Assembly (NCBI GenBank): GCA_048213135.1
Contig: AFZH01020179.1
Span: 1 to 56,527 of the forward strand
Reading direction: 5' to 3'
DNA from: Reclinomonas americana ATCC 50394
Taxonomy: Eukaryota; Jakobida; Jakobea; Jakobida
DNA length: 56,527 nt
A program made the position numbers and the translations under genes. The first letter of the stretch is position 1, and each line of letters begins with the position of its first letter. This document shows positions 16,166 through 26,700 of the stretch, piece by piece. The notes below the pieces were generated by a model that was not told the origin of the DNA, did no database searches, and saw only the letters and a list, made by a program, of their open reading frames with translations.

Positions 16166-18201
16166 GCGCCCGAAGCTCGGCCGACAGCGGCAATCCGTTT
16201 CTCGCCCATGGGGATGACGGGCTGGGTGCGCCACCGTTCGATGCGATCCGACCCGAGCACATGATCGTCGCCTTCGAGGCGCTCAGCGTCGAACATCTTG
16301 CTGCTCTGGACGCGATCGCCGGCAACGCGGAGCCTCCGGATGTCCGGAACGTTCTCTATGCGCTCGAGCGCGCCGCGGTCCCGATCAACCGGCTGCTCGA
16401 CGTGTTCTACGCCGTAACGAGCGCAGCCACCAACGCGGAGCTGCGGGACGTCGAGCAACGGCTCGCCCCACGAATTGCACGCCATTTCAGTCACTGCTCT
16501 CAGCATTCTGGAGTCGCGGCAAGGGTCGGCGAGCTCGCTCGGAACGAAGAGGCGCTTTCTCCCGATGAGCGGCGTCTCGCGGACAAGTATCTCGCCGATT
16601 TCCGCCGGGCCGGCGCCGGGAGAGACCTGGCCACGCGAAATAGACTGTCCGAACTCGCGGAGCGTCAGGCACTCCTTGGCGCGCGGTTTGCAGATAATCT
16701 CATGCGAGAGGAAGCCGAGTTCGAACTCGTCCTCGACAGTGAGGACGACCTCGTCGGCCTGCCGACCGAGCTTCGGGCGATCCTGAGGCAACGGGCCGAG
16801 GCGGAGGGCAGGTCGCAGGGCTGGCGCGTGCCGCTCTCGAGATCGATCGTCGATCAGATCCTGACGTTCTCAGAACAGCGCGGCCTACGAGAAGCAGTCT
16901 GGCGCGCGTGGAATGCGCGGGGCGAAAAGACCAATCTCCCTCTCATTTCCGAGATGCTGCAGCTGCGCGCCGAGCAGGCCGGGCTCTTGGGCTATCGAAC
17001 CTACGCTGACTTCGTCCTTGCCGATCGAATGGCGAGGTCCGCAGACAACGTGCGCGAACTGCTCCACCAGGTCTGGCGCGGCGCGATGGAAGCGTTCAAC
17101 CGAGACCTGGGGACGCTTTCGGCCTTCGCCAGGGAAGAGGGGCTGAACTTCGAGATCGAACCATGGGACTGCCGCTTCGTCGCAGAGAGGGTTCGGCGGT
17201 CGCGCTTCGACGTCGACGACGCCGAAGTGCGGCAACACTTGCAGCTCGATCGCATCATCGAGGCCGCCCATTACGTCGCCGGTCGGCTCTTCGGATTGCA
17301 ATTCTCCGAAAGGTTCGATCTCTCCACCTACCATCCCGATGTCCGCACCTGGGAGGTGACGGACGAGGTCGGGAGACACTTAGGTCTCTTCTACGGCGAC
17401 TATTTCGCGCGCCCGTCGAAGCGGGGAGGGGCCTGGATGACCGGGTTCCGACCTCAGCACCGTTTGGACGGCGACGTCTCGCCGATCGTGAGCAATGTGT
17501 GCAACTTCACCAGGCCGCCGCAGGGGGAGATCGCTCTACTCAGCCTCGACGAAGCCAGAACCCTCTTCCACGAGTTCGGCCACGCGCTCCATGCCCTCCT
17601 GTCGGACGTCACCTTTCCGCGCCTGTCGGGAGCAGATGTGGCGATGGATTTTGTGGAGTTCCCGGCGCAACTCTTCGAGCATTGGCTCTTCGAGGACGAT
17701 GTTCTCAGACGATTTGCGCGACACGTCGCCACCGGCAATGCGATCACGGAGGACTTGGCGGTCCGCCTGCGAACTGCCGACACGTTTCAGCAAGGCCTGA
17801 AGACGGCAGAGCTGCTGTTGAGCGCCTTCTTCGATCTCCACGCACACGACGGCCCAGCGGCCACCGACGCCTGCGAACTCGAGAGGCAAGTAGCCGCGCA
17901 TCTCGGTGCTCCTCCAGTCGTCGTGAGCCGACATCGCCCAGCACACTTCTCCCATGTGTTCGCGCACAGCTATGCCGCCGGGTACTACAGCTACATCTGG
18001 TCGGCGGTCTTGGACGCCGATGGCTTCGAGGCCTTCAAGGAGGCCGGCGACATCTTCAGTCCAGAAGTGGCCGCCAGACTGAAAGAACATGTCTATTCCG
18101 GAGGAGACCGACGAGATCCGTCGGAGGCCTATGTCGCCTTCCGCGGACGCGCGCCGAATGTAGAGGCGCTCCTTCGAAATCGAGCGTTTCAGACGGTCTG
18201 A
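16159..18201 (+). CDS. M3-family oligopeptidase (copy 3, oligopeptidase A/Dcp type)
   Basis: A 680-residue protein resembling the canonical PrlC/Dcp branch of M3: an N-terminal helical domain (IRPEHMIVAFEAL at about 31-43), an IVSNVCNFTRPPQGE stretch, HEFGH at residues 471-475 (LFHEFGHALHALL) and the family signature SGADVAMDFVEFPAQLFEHW containing the third zinc ligand Glu. The C-terminal FAHSYAAGYYSYIWS segment carries the substrate-binding His/Tyr residues of thimet-type enzymes. It has the usual length for oligopeptidase A. It is clearly a different subfamily from the two other M3 proteins in the array, so three separate peptide-cutting activities may be present. Confidence 0.92.
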   Translation: MVSARSSADSGNPFLAHGDDGLGAPPFDAIRPEHMIVAFEALSVEHLAALDAIAGNAEPPDVRNVLYALERAAVPINRLLDVFYAVTSAATNAELRDVEQRLAPRIARHFSHCSQHSGVAARVGELARNEEALSPDERRLADKYLADFRRAGAGRDLATRNRLSELAERQALLGARFADNLMREEAEFELVLDSEDDLVGLPTELRAILRQRAEAEGRSQGWRVPLSRSIVDQILTFSEQRGLREAVWRAWNARGEKTNLPLISEMLQLRAEQAGLLGYRTYADFVLADRMARSADNVRELLHQVWRGAMEAFNRDLGTLSAFAREEGLNFEIEPWDCRFVAERVRRSRFDVDDAEVRQHLQLDRIIEAAHYVAGRLFGLQFSERFDLSTYHPDVRTWEVTDEVGRHLGLFYGDYFARPSKRGGAWMTGFRPQHRLDGDVSPIVSNVCNFTRPPQGEIALLSLDEARTLFHEFGHALHALLSDVTFPRLSGADVAMDFVEFPAQLFEHWLFEDDVLRRFARHVATGNAITEDLAVRLRTADTFQQGLKTAELLLSAFFDLHAHDGPAATDACELERQVAAHLGAPPVVVSRHRPAHFSHVFAHSYAAGYYSYIWSAVLDADGFEAFKEAGDIFSPEVAARLKEHVYSGGDRRDPSEAYVAFRGRAPNVEALLRNRAFQTV

Positions 18202-18204
18202 ACC

Positions 18205-18975
18205 ATGCCCGGTTCCGAATGGCTCGGCCCCTCGTGGCATGGCGCTCAACCACCATGGCGGGTCGGCCGCCGCTCCGACGCATTCGGAGCTGAGCCCCAT
18301 CGGTCTTCCGATGTCTCGCTGCCCATTGGCGGCCCGCCGTCACGTTGGGCTCTGGATGCGATGCTCCGCACTACGGGGCCGGTGGAAAAGTCCAAGCGGG
18401 CGCGCCTCGAATGGGCTGCATTGGACCTCGAAATCGTGATGTCCCTTGCCCCGTCCCGGGCGCGCATAGTCGAAATCGGATGCGCGCCACATCTCCTCGC
18501 CGGGCCCCTCACCGATCTCGGACACCGGTTCGAGGGCACGACGTTGTCACGTGCGACAGTCGAAACAGAAGGGTCGGACCTGCCCGGCCCTGGTACGCAT
18601 GTCGACAGTCTCCCCGATGCAGGGTTCGATCTCGTGATACGCAACGAGGTCTTTCAGCGCGAACCGCGCGATTTCGAAGTGCTTCTCTTTCAAGCTTCCA
18701 GGTTGCTGAGACGGGGCGGTCACCTCCTCCTGTCGACCGCAAACGTTCCAAGGCACCGCGGTCCCTCGCGCTGTGTCCCCACTCCCGACACGACGGGCGG
18801 CGAGGCGGAAGATGGTGGCCGCGAATTCCCAAGCGTGGAGCACGACGTCCGCTTCCACGTGCGAACAGTGCTGTTCAGGGCGGGATCGCGGCCGTTGGGA
18901 CCTCTGAGCAGAATCGCGCGTGATCTGGCGCCGCGTCTTCGCCCCTACGCGACTCACGTGGCTCGCAAGATCTGA
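18205..18975 (+). CDS. SAM-dependent methyltransferase-like protein
   Basis: A 256-residue protein with a class I methyltransferase core after a roughly 85-residue N-terminal extension. The SAM motif I is IVEIGCAPHLLAGPLTDLG (usual acidic-Gly pattern but Pro-His in place of the Gly-rich turn), and the later GFDLVIRNEVFQREPRDFE and RRGGHLLLSTANVPRHRG segments match motif post-I/III of methyltransferase type 11 proteins. The degenerate motif I means activity is uncertain. It is the last gene of the plus-strand array and ends 43 bp from the convergent condensation gene. Confidence 0.7.
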   Translation: MPGSEWLGPSWHGAQPPWRVGRRSDAFGAEPHRSSDVSLPIGGPPSRWALDAMLRTTGPVEKSKRARLEWAALDLEIVMSLAPSRARIVEIGCAPHLLAGPLTDLGHRFEGTTLSRATVETEGSDLPGPGTHVDSLPDAGFDLVIRNEVFQREPRDFEVLLFQASRLLRRGGHLLLSTANVPRHRGPSRCVPTPDTTGGEAEDGGREFPSVEHDVRFHVRTVLFRAGSRPLGPLSRIARDLAPRLRPYATHVARKI

Positions 18976-19018
18976 TCTGGCCAGGCCGGCGACGAACCTG
19001 AGCGCGTACCTGGCGGGC

Positions 19019-20455
19019 TCAGGGGGCCGCGCCGAGGAGCGTCGCGAGAGGCGGGTCTGCCGATCCACAGGCTTCGACCAGAACATCCTCGAGGATGCTC
19101 ATGAAGCGGTCCACGGTCTCCGGGCGGAAGAGACGCGTGTTGAACTTCACGTAGCCTGCCAAGGGATCGAGATCGCAGACGATCACTGTGATGTCCTGAC
19201 CACCGCCACCGAAGTGGATTTCGTCGATCCTCGTCGTCAGATCACGTAGTTCCAGTGCGCGCTTGGGATAGTTCTGGACGACTAGACCCACCTTCAAGAG
19301 TTCCCCTGTGCTCAGCCCCAGGCGCTCGCTCGCCGCATCGAGTTGAAGGGGCGCAGGGTAGAGCGCGGTCGTTCGTATGGCTTCGCGGAGCTGTGTGCGC
19401 ACGTTTTCCAAGTGTTGCGTGAAGCGGCCGTCCAGCATGTCGACGCGCAGCAGGATGAGCGCACGAAAGATTCCTACGGTATCCTGAAAGTCCGCCAGCC
19501 CACGATTGGCCATCACCGTGTAGAACTGGACGCTCGTGGTCCCGCTCAGGCGAGCGACCAGAATGCTGAATGCTGCAGTCAGAACGCTGTGCGCCGTCAC
19601 GCCCGATCGCCGGCAGTAGGTGTTGAGCATTTCGCTGGCCGCGACGCCGAACGCGAACTCCCGCCGGCCGGCGACCGCTTCGCCAGCAGTGTCTCGCACC
19701 CAATCGGTCGGAAGACGCGGCGCAGGATCCGGAGGAGACCGCAGATCGGCGATCCTCCGCAGGACTGCGGGAGGCGGTTGGTCTGCAACTCCTCTGCGCT
19801 CGCGTGCTGCGAACTCGTGGAATGGCCGAGGCGGATCAGACAACGCATCCCCATTGTAGACGGTTTGCAAGTCGCGGAAGACCAATCCGAGCGACCAACC
19901 ATCGAAGATGATGTGGTCGACCATGAACATGAGCCAATGTAGGTTTTCGCTTCCTCTGAAGAGGACGATCCGATGAAGCGGAGGCGTGCCGACGTCGAAC
20001 GGCGCTTCGGAACAAGCTCTTGCGGAAGCTCTCGCTTCCTCGAACTGATCGTCTTCATGAGAGGATCGAAGTGGCACGACCTCTAGATGGGCCTCGACGT
20101 GCTCGGCGATGACCACCGACGGCTCACCGCCATGAGCAGGGTAAAATGAGCGAAATACGGAATGGCGGTCGATGAGCGCCTGCAGCGCCTCTCGTAATCT
20201 CGCTTCGTCGAGGCGCCCTGAGATCCGAAGCAGCACATACTGACTACGCCCGGGATCGTGCGGAGCGGCGGCGGCATACCGCCAATGTGTCAGCTGCTCG
20301 AGCGAAAGCTGAGGATCTCTCGGGATGTCCGGCCTCTGGGCGCTCGCTCGAGCCAGGGCGAAGTCACCTTGCGTCCAACGACGGAGCAGCTCCGCTCTCA
20401 GATCGATCGCATCGGTCGACCGGGGGACGTCGTCGGAGCGCCGCAAGTCCGTCAT
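19019..20455 (-). CDS. Stand-alone NRPS condensation-domain protein
   Basis: A 478-residue protein that is a condensation domain with no adenylation or carrier domain. Features are the ASAQRPDIPRDPQLSLEQL start, YVLLRISGRLDEARLREALQ (C1-like), and the active-site motif in VDHIIFDGWSLGL, which keeps the catalytic second His and the Asp-Gly of HHxxxDG but has Asp at the first His position. Free-standing C domains form amide or ester bonds between carrier-bound acyl chains and soluble amines or alcohols. The ATG at 20455 has AAAGG 8 bases upstream. It is the only minus-strand gene in the core of the island and is divergent from the monooxygenase/FAAL/PKS operon, suggesting it joins the PKS acyl chain to another part. 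Confidence 0.85.
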   Translation of the reverse strand: MTDLRRSDDVPRSTDAIDLRAELLRRWTQGDFALARASAQRPDIPRDPQLSLEQLTHWRYAAAAPHDPGRSQYVLLRISGRLDEARLREALQALIDRHSVFRSFYPAHGGEPSVVIAEHVEAHLEVVPLRSSHEDDQFEEARASARACSEAPFDVGTPPLHRIVLFRGSENLHWLMFMVDHIIFDGWSLGLVFRDLQTVYNGDALSDPPRPFHEFAARERRGVADQPPPAVLRRIADLRSPPDPAPRLPTDWVRDTAGEAVAGRREFAFGVAASEMLNTYCRRSGVTAHSVLTAAFSILVARLSGTTSVQFYTVMANRGLADFQDTVGIFRALILLRVDMLDGRFTQHLENVRTQLREAIRTTALYPAPLQLDAASERLGLSTGELLKVGLVVQNYPKRALELRDLTTRIDEIHFGGGGQDITVIVCDLDPLAGYVKFNTRLFRPETVDRFMSILEDVLVEACGSADPPLATLLGAAP

Positions 20456-20752
20456 CAGAAGCACCTTTCTCTACATTGCTCAGGACGTTGCTGCCTGCTC
20501 GCCAAGGGGTCAACACACGACGCGATCGCAAATGACCATTTCACCACGCGCAGTTCCATTGCGCGGAGCGAGCCAGAACGATTCTGCGCCATCCAGTTTC
20601 CGCCAAATGCAGGATCGATCCCGGAGCCACACCATCGGCTTCCTCGCGAACTTTCGCGCCAAAATTCGTTTTTGCATTTGCTGTCCTTGACGGGTGGGCG
20701 GCCCTGGACATCCAATCGCCACCTCGACATTGATCTTGCGGAGCGTTCCCAA
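20456..20752. promoter_or_regulatory. Divergent promoter region of the lipid-assembly genes
   Basis: A 297-bp gap between the divergent condensation gene and the luciferase-like monooxygenase gene. It is more AT-rich than the coding sequence, with stretches such as CACCTTTCTCTACATTGCTC near 20463-20482 that contain the 11-mer TCTACATTGCT shared with the leader of the small peptide gene at 9006. It must hold promoters for both directions, but no confident -35/-10 pair was read. No convincing small ORF was found in it. Confidence 0.5.
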
Positions 20753-22030
20753 ATGCAGATCGGCATGTTCTTTGAGCTGCAGCTGCCGCGCCCATGGGCG
20801 GACGGCGATGAGCTTCGCTTGTTCCAGAACGCGCTCGAATGGGCGGAGATCGGAGATCGGATCGGGATCTCCCACGCATGGGCGCAGGAGCATCACTTTC
20901 TCGAAGAGTATTCACATTCGACCGCGCCGGAGGTCTTCCTGGCGGCGTTGAGCCAGCGCACCAAGCGGATGCGGATCGGGCACGGGATCACACTCATGCC
21001 TCCGGCCTACAATCATCCGGCGCGCGTCGCCGAACGCATCGCCACGCTGGACCTCGTGAGCGGCGGACGGGTCGAGTGGGGAACTGGCGAGTCGAGCTCA
21101 CGGATCGAGCTGGAGGGCTTCGGTGTCAACTACATCGACAAGCGTGCGATGTGGGCAGAGGGCGTCCGAGAGACCTCTCGGATGATGGCGAGTGAGCCTT
21201 ATCCCGGCCACGTCGGAAAGTTCTTCAGCATGCCGGCGCGCAACATCGTCCCGAAGCCGGTGCAGCGTCCTCATCCGCCCGCGTGGATCGCGTGCACAAA
21301 TCGCGACACCCTCAAGCTGGCGGCTCGGCTGGGTATGGGCGCTCTGACTTTCGCCTTCATGGACGCGACGGAAGCCAAGTTCTGGGTCGAAGAATACTAC
21401 GAGATCTTTCGGCGGGAATGCGAACCCATGACGATGGGGGTGAATCCCAACGTCGCGATGCTTGCCGGGGTGATGTGCGACCGTGACGGCGAGCGCGCCA
21501 GGTCGCGCGGGATCGAAGGGCAGCAGTTCTTCAAGTGGGCCCTCGCTCACTATTACCGAACGGGGGTGCACGTCCCGGGGCGAACCGATCTCTGGGAACT
21601 GTTCAAGTCCGTCACGCCGGAGCCGATGGCGGGTCTGGGCGGTGTCGGCACGCCGGAAGAGGTGACGGAACACTTCCGCGGCCTGGAAGAGGCCGGTGTC
21701 GATCAGGTGATCATGCTTCAGCAGGCCGGCCAATACCGTCACGAGGACATCTGCGCTTCGCTCGAATTGCTGGGCGAGGAGGTGCTTCCGCCGTTCATCG
21801 AGCGCCACGCCGTCCGCGCCCAAGAAAAGGCGCGCGAGCTTCGACCCTTTGTCGAACAGGCCCTGGCCCGCGTCGAACAGATCGCAGACGGAGCCGTAGC
21901 GCCGGTGGAGGCCTACCCGATACTCTGGGAAAAGAGCGGGGCCGGCGCCCAGCAGGTGGGGACGAAACGAGCTGTCGACGCAGGCGCGATGTGGCGGCTC
22001 CACGTCGCCGGCGCCAATGCGCGGAGTTGA
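20753..22030 (+). CDS. Luciferase-like (LLM) flavin-dependent monooxygenase
   Basis: A 425-residue protein of the bacterial-luciferase alpha-like TIM-barrel family. The N-terminus MQIGMFFELQLPRPW, the AWAQEHHFLEEYSHSTAPEVF substrate/flavin segment and the GHGITLMPPAYNHPARVAER segment are typical of LLM class oxidoreductases, which use reduced flavin from a separate reductase. The ATG at 20753 is selected since homology begins there; the open frame continues upstream without coding character. The residues after about 375 extend beyond the usual barrel. Such enzymes often lie beside PKS/NRPS modules, where they hydroxylate the chain alpha or beta to a carrier-bound thioester, so acyl hydroxylation is plausible. 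FAAL follows after 5 bp. Confidence 0.88.
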   Translation: MQIGMFFELQLPRPWADGDELRLFQNALEWAEIGDRIGISHAWAQEHHFLEEYSHSTAPEVFLAALSQRTKRMRIGHGITLMPPAYNHPARVAERIATLDLVSGGRVEWGTGESSSRIELEGFGVNYIDKRAMWAEGVRETSRMMASEPYPGHVGKFFSMPARNIVPKPVQRPHPPAWIACTNRDTLKLAARLGMGALTFAFMDATEAKFWVEEYYEIFRRECEPMTMGVNPNVAMLAGVMCDRDGERARSRGIEGQQFFKWALAHYYRTGVHVPGRTDLWELFKSVTPEPMAGLGGVGTPEEVTEHFRGLEEAGVDQVIMLQQAGQYRHEDICASLELLGEEVLPPFIERHAVRAQEKARELRPFVEQALARVEQIADGAVAPVEAYPILWEKSGAGAQQVGTKRAVDAGAMWRLHVAGANARS

Positions 22031-22035
22031 GGGAG

Positions 22036-23790
22036 ATGTGGTCGCACCCGCCGACGACACTGCCTGACCTCGTCGATCACTTCGCAGCGGAGCAACCGGA
22101 CGCCTTGGCCTACGCCTACCTCTCGGATGGAGAGACGATCGGCGACACCATGACGTACGGCGAACTGCGCCGGTCTGCGGCTCAGATCGCCGCGCGTCTT
22201 CGCACTCTCGTTGCTCCCGGCTCTCGGATGGTGCTGGTCCACCGACCTGGTCTCGACTTCCTCAGGGCGTTCTTCGGGGCTTGCTTCGCAGGCATCGTCG
22301 CCGTCCCGGTCTATCCGCCGGAGCGCAGCCGCTGGTCTGCAGACCTCGCGAGGATCGCGAGCATCGCCAGTGACTGTGATGCCGCGCTGATACATTGCGA
22401 CGAAGAACTGCTCGAACTCATGTCCGAGATCGCGCTCGCCCAACCTGAGCTGGCGGCCCGCCAATGGACGTCGCTGGGCGACTGGGAGGATTTCTCGCCT
22501 TCGGAGACTTGGCGTCAGGTACGCAGCGAGCAGCTGGCCATGCTCCAATACACCTCGGGCTCTGTCGCGGCCCCGAAGGGGGTAATGCTCTCCCACGCGA
22601 ACCTACTCGCCAACCAGGCCTCCATCCGCGAGAGCATGGCCATCCCGGATCGACCGATCTTCGTCAGTTGGCTCCCTCTGTACCACGACATGGGCCTCAT
22701 CGGCGAAGTCATGCAGCCCCTCTACATGGGCGGGTGCTGCTATCTGATGTCGCCTCAGCACTTCGTGCAGAAACCGAGCCGATGGCTGCGGGCGGTGCAT
22801 CGGTTCCGCGCGCAGGTGAGCGGCGGACCGAACTTTGCGTTCGAGCTCTGTCTGAGCCGTATCACCGACCAAGCGAGGGCCGACCTCGACCTGTCGTGCT
22901 GGAAGGTCGCTTTCTGCGGCGCCGAGCCGATCCGCGCCGATGTCATGCGGCGTTTCACGGAGGCCTTCGAACCACTCGGCCTCGATCCTGGTGCGATCTA
23001 CCCCTGCTATGGCCTGGCCGAGTCATCCTTGCTCGTGACTGGAGCCACGCCGGCCGCAGGCGCTCATTACCGGACGGTCGAAGCCGCGGCGCTCGGTGAA
23101 GGCCGTGCCGTTCCCCGTAGCGAGGGCGACCTGATCGAGCTCGTGTCGTCGGGGCGTCCGCCCTCGAACCAACGTGTCGAGATTGTCGACATTTCGACGG
23201 GCCGCCCTGTCGAAGACGGTGTGCAGGGTGAGATCTGGGTGAACGGTGACAGCGTCGCGAAAGGCTATTGGGGCAACACGCGAGGCACCACCGAGTGTTT
23301 TCCGGCCCGGGAAGACGGAACGCGATGGCTTCGGACGGGCGACGTCGGTTTCAGGATCGACGGGGAGCTGTTCATCATCGGACGCGCCAAGGAGGCGATC
23401 ATCGTCCGTGGGCGGAACATCATTCCCCAGGACGTGGAAGCCTTGGTCCAAGGGGTCTCGCCGCTCTTTCGCATCGCTGGGGGAGCCGCGTTTGCAGTGC
23501 AGCGGGAGGGCCAGGAGCGTCTCGTCGTCGTTCAAGAGGTGGCTCGGGTACGCCGGCAGGGGCTCGCAGAGCTCGCGGCGGAGGCGGCACAACGGGTGCT
23601 CGGCGACCTGCAAGTCGCAATCCACGAGCTCGTACTCGTCGAACCTAAGGGTGTCCCAAAGACCCGAAACGGCAAGATCGGCCGCGTCGCCTGCCGCGCC
23701 GCGTATCTGTCCGATGATCTCCCGATCGTCGGGGTCTTCTCGAACGGCGCATTCCACGTGCGTCAGGAGCTCGTCGATGCAACGCGGTGA
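22036..23790 (+). CDS. Fatty acyl-AMP ligase (FAAL)
   Basis: A 584-residue adenylate-forming enzyme of the FAAL type. Motifs are LQYTSGSVAAPKGVMLSH (P-loop, with Val in the usual Thr position of TSGSTG), WLPLYHDMGLIGEVMQPLYM, CYGLAESSL and the RTGDVGFRIDGELFIIGRAKE hinge with the conserved Gly-Arg-Lys part and a C-terminal NGKIGR. The VAVPVYPPERSR segment and overall layout separate FAALs from CoA ligases. It should activate a fatty acid as acyl-AMP and load it onto the ACP at the start of the next gene. Its stop overlaps the PKS start by 14 bp, a strong sign of coupling. Confidence 0.92.
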   Translation: MWSHPPTTLPDLVDHFAAEQPDALAYAYLSDGETIGDTMTYGELRRSAAQIAARLRTLVAPGSRMVLVHRPGLDFLRAFFGACFAGIVAVPVYPPERSRWSADLARIASIASDCDAALIHCDEELLELMSEIALAQPELAARQWTSLGDWEDFSPSETWRQVRSEQLAMLQYTSGSVAAPKGVMLSHANLLANQASIRESMAIPDRPIFVSWLPLYHDMGLIGEVMQPLYMGGCCYLMSPQHFVQKPSRWLRAVHRFRAQVSGGPNFAFELCLSRITDQARADLDLSCWKVAFCGAEPIRADVMRRFTEAFEPLGLDPGAIYPCYGLAESSLLVTGATPAAGAHYRTVEAAALGEGRAVPRSEGDLIELVSSGRPPSNQRVEIVDISTGRPVEDGVQGEIWVNGDSVAKGYWGNTRGTTECFPAREDGTRWLRTGDVGFRIDGELFIIGRAKEAIIVRGRNIIPQDVEALVQGVSPLFRIAGGAAFAVQREGQERLVVVQEVARVRRQGLAELAAEAAQRVLGDLQVAIHELVLVEPKGVPKTRNGKIGRVACRAAYLSDDLPIVGVFSNGAFHVRQELVDATR

Positions 23791-26700
23791 ACTGGAAGAA
23801 TGGCTGGTCGCCAGGCTCGCCACCAAGACTGGGCTCACGCCTGCTTCGATCGCATTGGACGAGCCGCTCAGCTCGTTCGGTCTGGACTCCGAAGCCATCC
23901 TGGCGATGACGGGCGAGATCTCGGAGAGGCTAGAACGAGACGTCGATCCCACGATCTTCTTCAGCTACCCGACGGTCTCCTCGGTGAGCGCCTACCTCTG
24001 CTCGAGCCTGATCGGGTCGCACCGACGAACTTCGGAGCGTCGCACCGATCAGGTCGGAGACCCTGTCGCCATCGTGGGACTTGCCTGCCGATTTCCGGGC
24101 GCGCCGGACAAGACTGCGTTTTGGGATCTGCTGAACGAAGGTCGTTCGGCGATCGAAGATCGTGGTGCAGACCGCTGGGCCTCGTCGGGCGCCTCCAGCG
24201 AGGAGCTCCGCAAGATCGCCCGGGCCGGCTTCTTGGATGGTGTGGATCTCTTCGCCGCCGAATTCTTCGGAATTCGTTCCGAAGAGGCCCGTCGCATGGA
24301 CCCGCAACAGCGGCTTCTCCTCGAAGTCGCCTGGGAGGCGCTGCAAGACGCCGGGATTCCGACGACACGCATCAAGGGTTCGTCCTGTGGAGTCTATGTC
24401 GGCATCTCCACCAATGAATACGGGAAGCGGCAGACTGAAGGTCTCGACGCGGTGGGCGCGATGACGGGGACCGGCGCGGCGCTTTCGATCGCCGCCAATC
24501 GGCTTTCCTACATGTTCGATCTGCGGGGAGAGAGCGTCGCCGTGGACACGGCGTGTTCCTCGTCCTTGGTGGCGCTCGGAATGGCGGTGCGCGCGCTTCG
24601 CCGAGGAGACTCGGAAACGGCTCTCGTCGGCGGCGTGAACCTTCTCATCGACCCGGAAATCAGCTGGGGCATGGCCCAGGCGGGCATGCTCTCGCCGAAC
24701 GCGCGATGCAGGACCTTCGACGAGCAGGCGGACGGGTACGTTCGCGGCGAGGGGTGCGGCGTGGTGGTGCTCAAGTCGCTCGCAGCGGCGCTTCGGGACG
24801 GAAACCAGATCTATGCCCTCGTGAGAGGCGTCGCCGTCAACCAGGACGGCCGTTCCAACGGGCTCACGGCGCCGAACGCCCTCGCCCAACAAGACGTCGT
24901 CCGGAAGGCTCTGGAAGACGCGGGTGTAGCGGCGGCCGACGTGGCCTACGTCGAAGCGCATGGCACCGGAACCCCGCTCGGCGATCCCATCGAAGCCAAT
25001 GCGCTCGGCGTCGTTCTGGCCGATGCCGCTGCGCCGGTCGGTGTGGGCTCGGTGAAGACGAACATCGGCCATTTGGAAGCTGCCGCCGGCATTGCGAGCG
25101 TCATAAAGACAGCCCTGTCGATCCGACATGGTTCGGTGCCTCCCACTCTCAACGTCGAGACCCTGAACCCCAAGATCACGGCCCCGAACCTGCGTGTCGC
25201 CACTCAGGGATGGCGGTTGCCCGCGACGGGAGAGGCGAGGATATGCGGCGTGAGCAGCTTCGGCTTCGGCGGCACCAACGCGCACGCGGTGCTCAGCGGC
25301 GCACCTTCGCTGGGCGCGAGGACGGGTGCGCCGGCGCTCGAGGGCTCGGTTCTGGTACCTTTGTCGGCTGGGAGTGAAGCTGAGCTCCGAGCCTTCGCCC
25401 AGCATCTCGCGACGGTCGTGGAAACGACGGGCGCACCTCCGTCCGCCGTAGCTCAGATCCTAGGAAACAAGCGCGACCTGCTCTCGGCGAGAACGGGCAT
25501 CGTGGCATCTGACGGCGCCGATCTCGCCCGCCAGCTTCGCTCCACTTCAGCGCGCGCAGTGATAGCCAAGTCCGCCCGTGCTCCGCGTATCGCGTTCGTC
25601 TTCGCCGGCCAGGGTAGTCAGACGCCGCAGATGGCCCGCGAGCTGTGGCGCGCAGAGCCCCTTGCAGCCTCGATCATGCGCCGGTGCGACGAGGTCGTGC
25701 GCGACGTGGCCGGTTGGTCGCTGCGAGACGCCTTGATGGGAGAACCCGATCGGTTCGCCGACACCGCCGTCCTCCAGCCTTGCCTGGTGGCTTACGGTAT
25801 CGCGCTCTTCGAACTCTATCGCAGCCGCGGACTCGAACCGACCCGGGTGCTCGGTCACAGCGTCGGCGAAATCACGGCGGCATACGCCGCTGGCGCGATT
25901 ACTCTCGAGGACGCGATGCTCATCGCCTGTCGTCGCGGCTCCGCGATGGCGAGCACTGCCGGGCAAGGCGCGATGCTGGCGGTCCAAGCGACGGCGGAGG
26001 AAGCCGCGCGGTTCGTCGAAGAGGGCGTGATCGGCTTGGCTGCAACGAATGCACCGACCGAAATCGTCCTGAGCGGCGCCCGGGGGCCCCTTGAACGCGT
26101 GCAGGCGGCCTCGAGAGCCGAAGGGCGTCACGTCGCCTGGGTGAACGAGACCTACGCGTTTCACAGTCACCAGATGTCGGACGCGGCGCTCGCGGTGGAA
26201 GCGGCCCTCGCGGGTTTGGATCCGCTGGACGGAAGCGTCGGCTTCATCTCGAGCGTCGTGGGCGACCTTCTTCCCGGCTCCGCTCTCACGCCGCAGTACT
26301 GGCGTCGCAACGTAGTCGAGACCGTGCGTTTCGCCGAAGCCGTCGACAAGCTCTCCGCGGTCGACCTGGTGATCGAGATCGGGGCTCGCCCGGTGTTGCA
26401 GCGTTCCATGCGTGACGTGCTGCCGGGCGAAGTCTCGGTGATCTCGAGCAGTCGGCCTGGCTCGAACGAGCATCGGGCATGGCTCTCGAGCCTCGCGGAG
26501 GCCTTCGAACGCGGCTGCGCTTTGAAATACGGCACAGGCGAACCGCGCCTCGATCCGGGTGAGATGCCTGTTCCGCGGCTGCCTCAGGAACGCTATTGGC
26601 TCGAACGGAGAACCGCGAGCCAGGGAGCGGGTCGAGGCCTCCTCGGCCGCCGTCTCCGGCTCGCACCCGTGGCAGGCGTCCACGTGTGGGAGGCGGAGCT

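Noticed and set aside
20258-20752. N-terminal extension of the luciferase-like frame upstream of 20753
   Set aside because: The translated extension has no family character and overlaps the divergent condensation gene; homology begins at MQIGMFFELQ.
23930-25405. Long minus-strand open frame (491 codons) under the PKS KS domain
   Set aside because: Antisense shadow of a high-GC coding region; its translation is Arg/Gly/His-rich without any domain, and the plus frame encodes a certain PKS.
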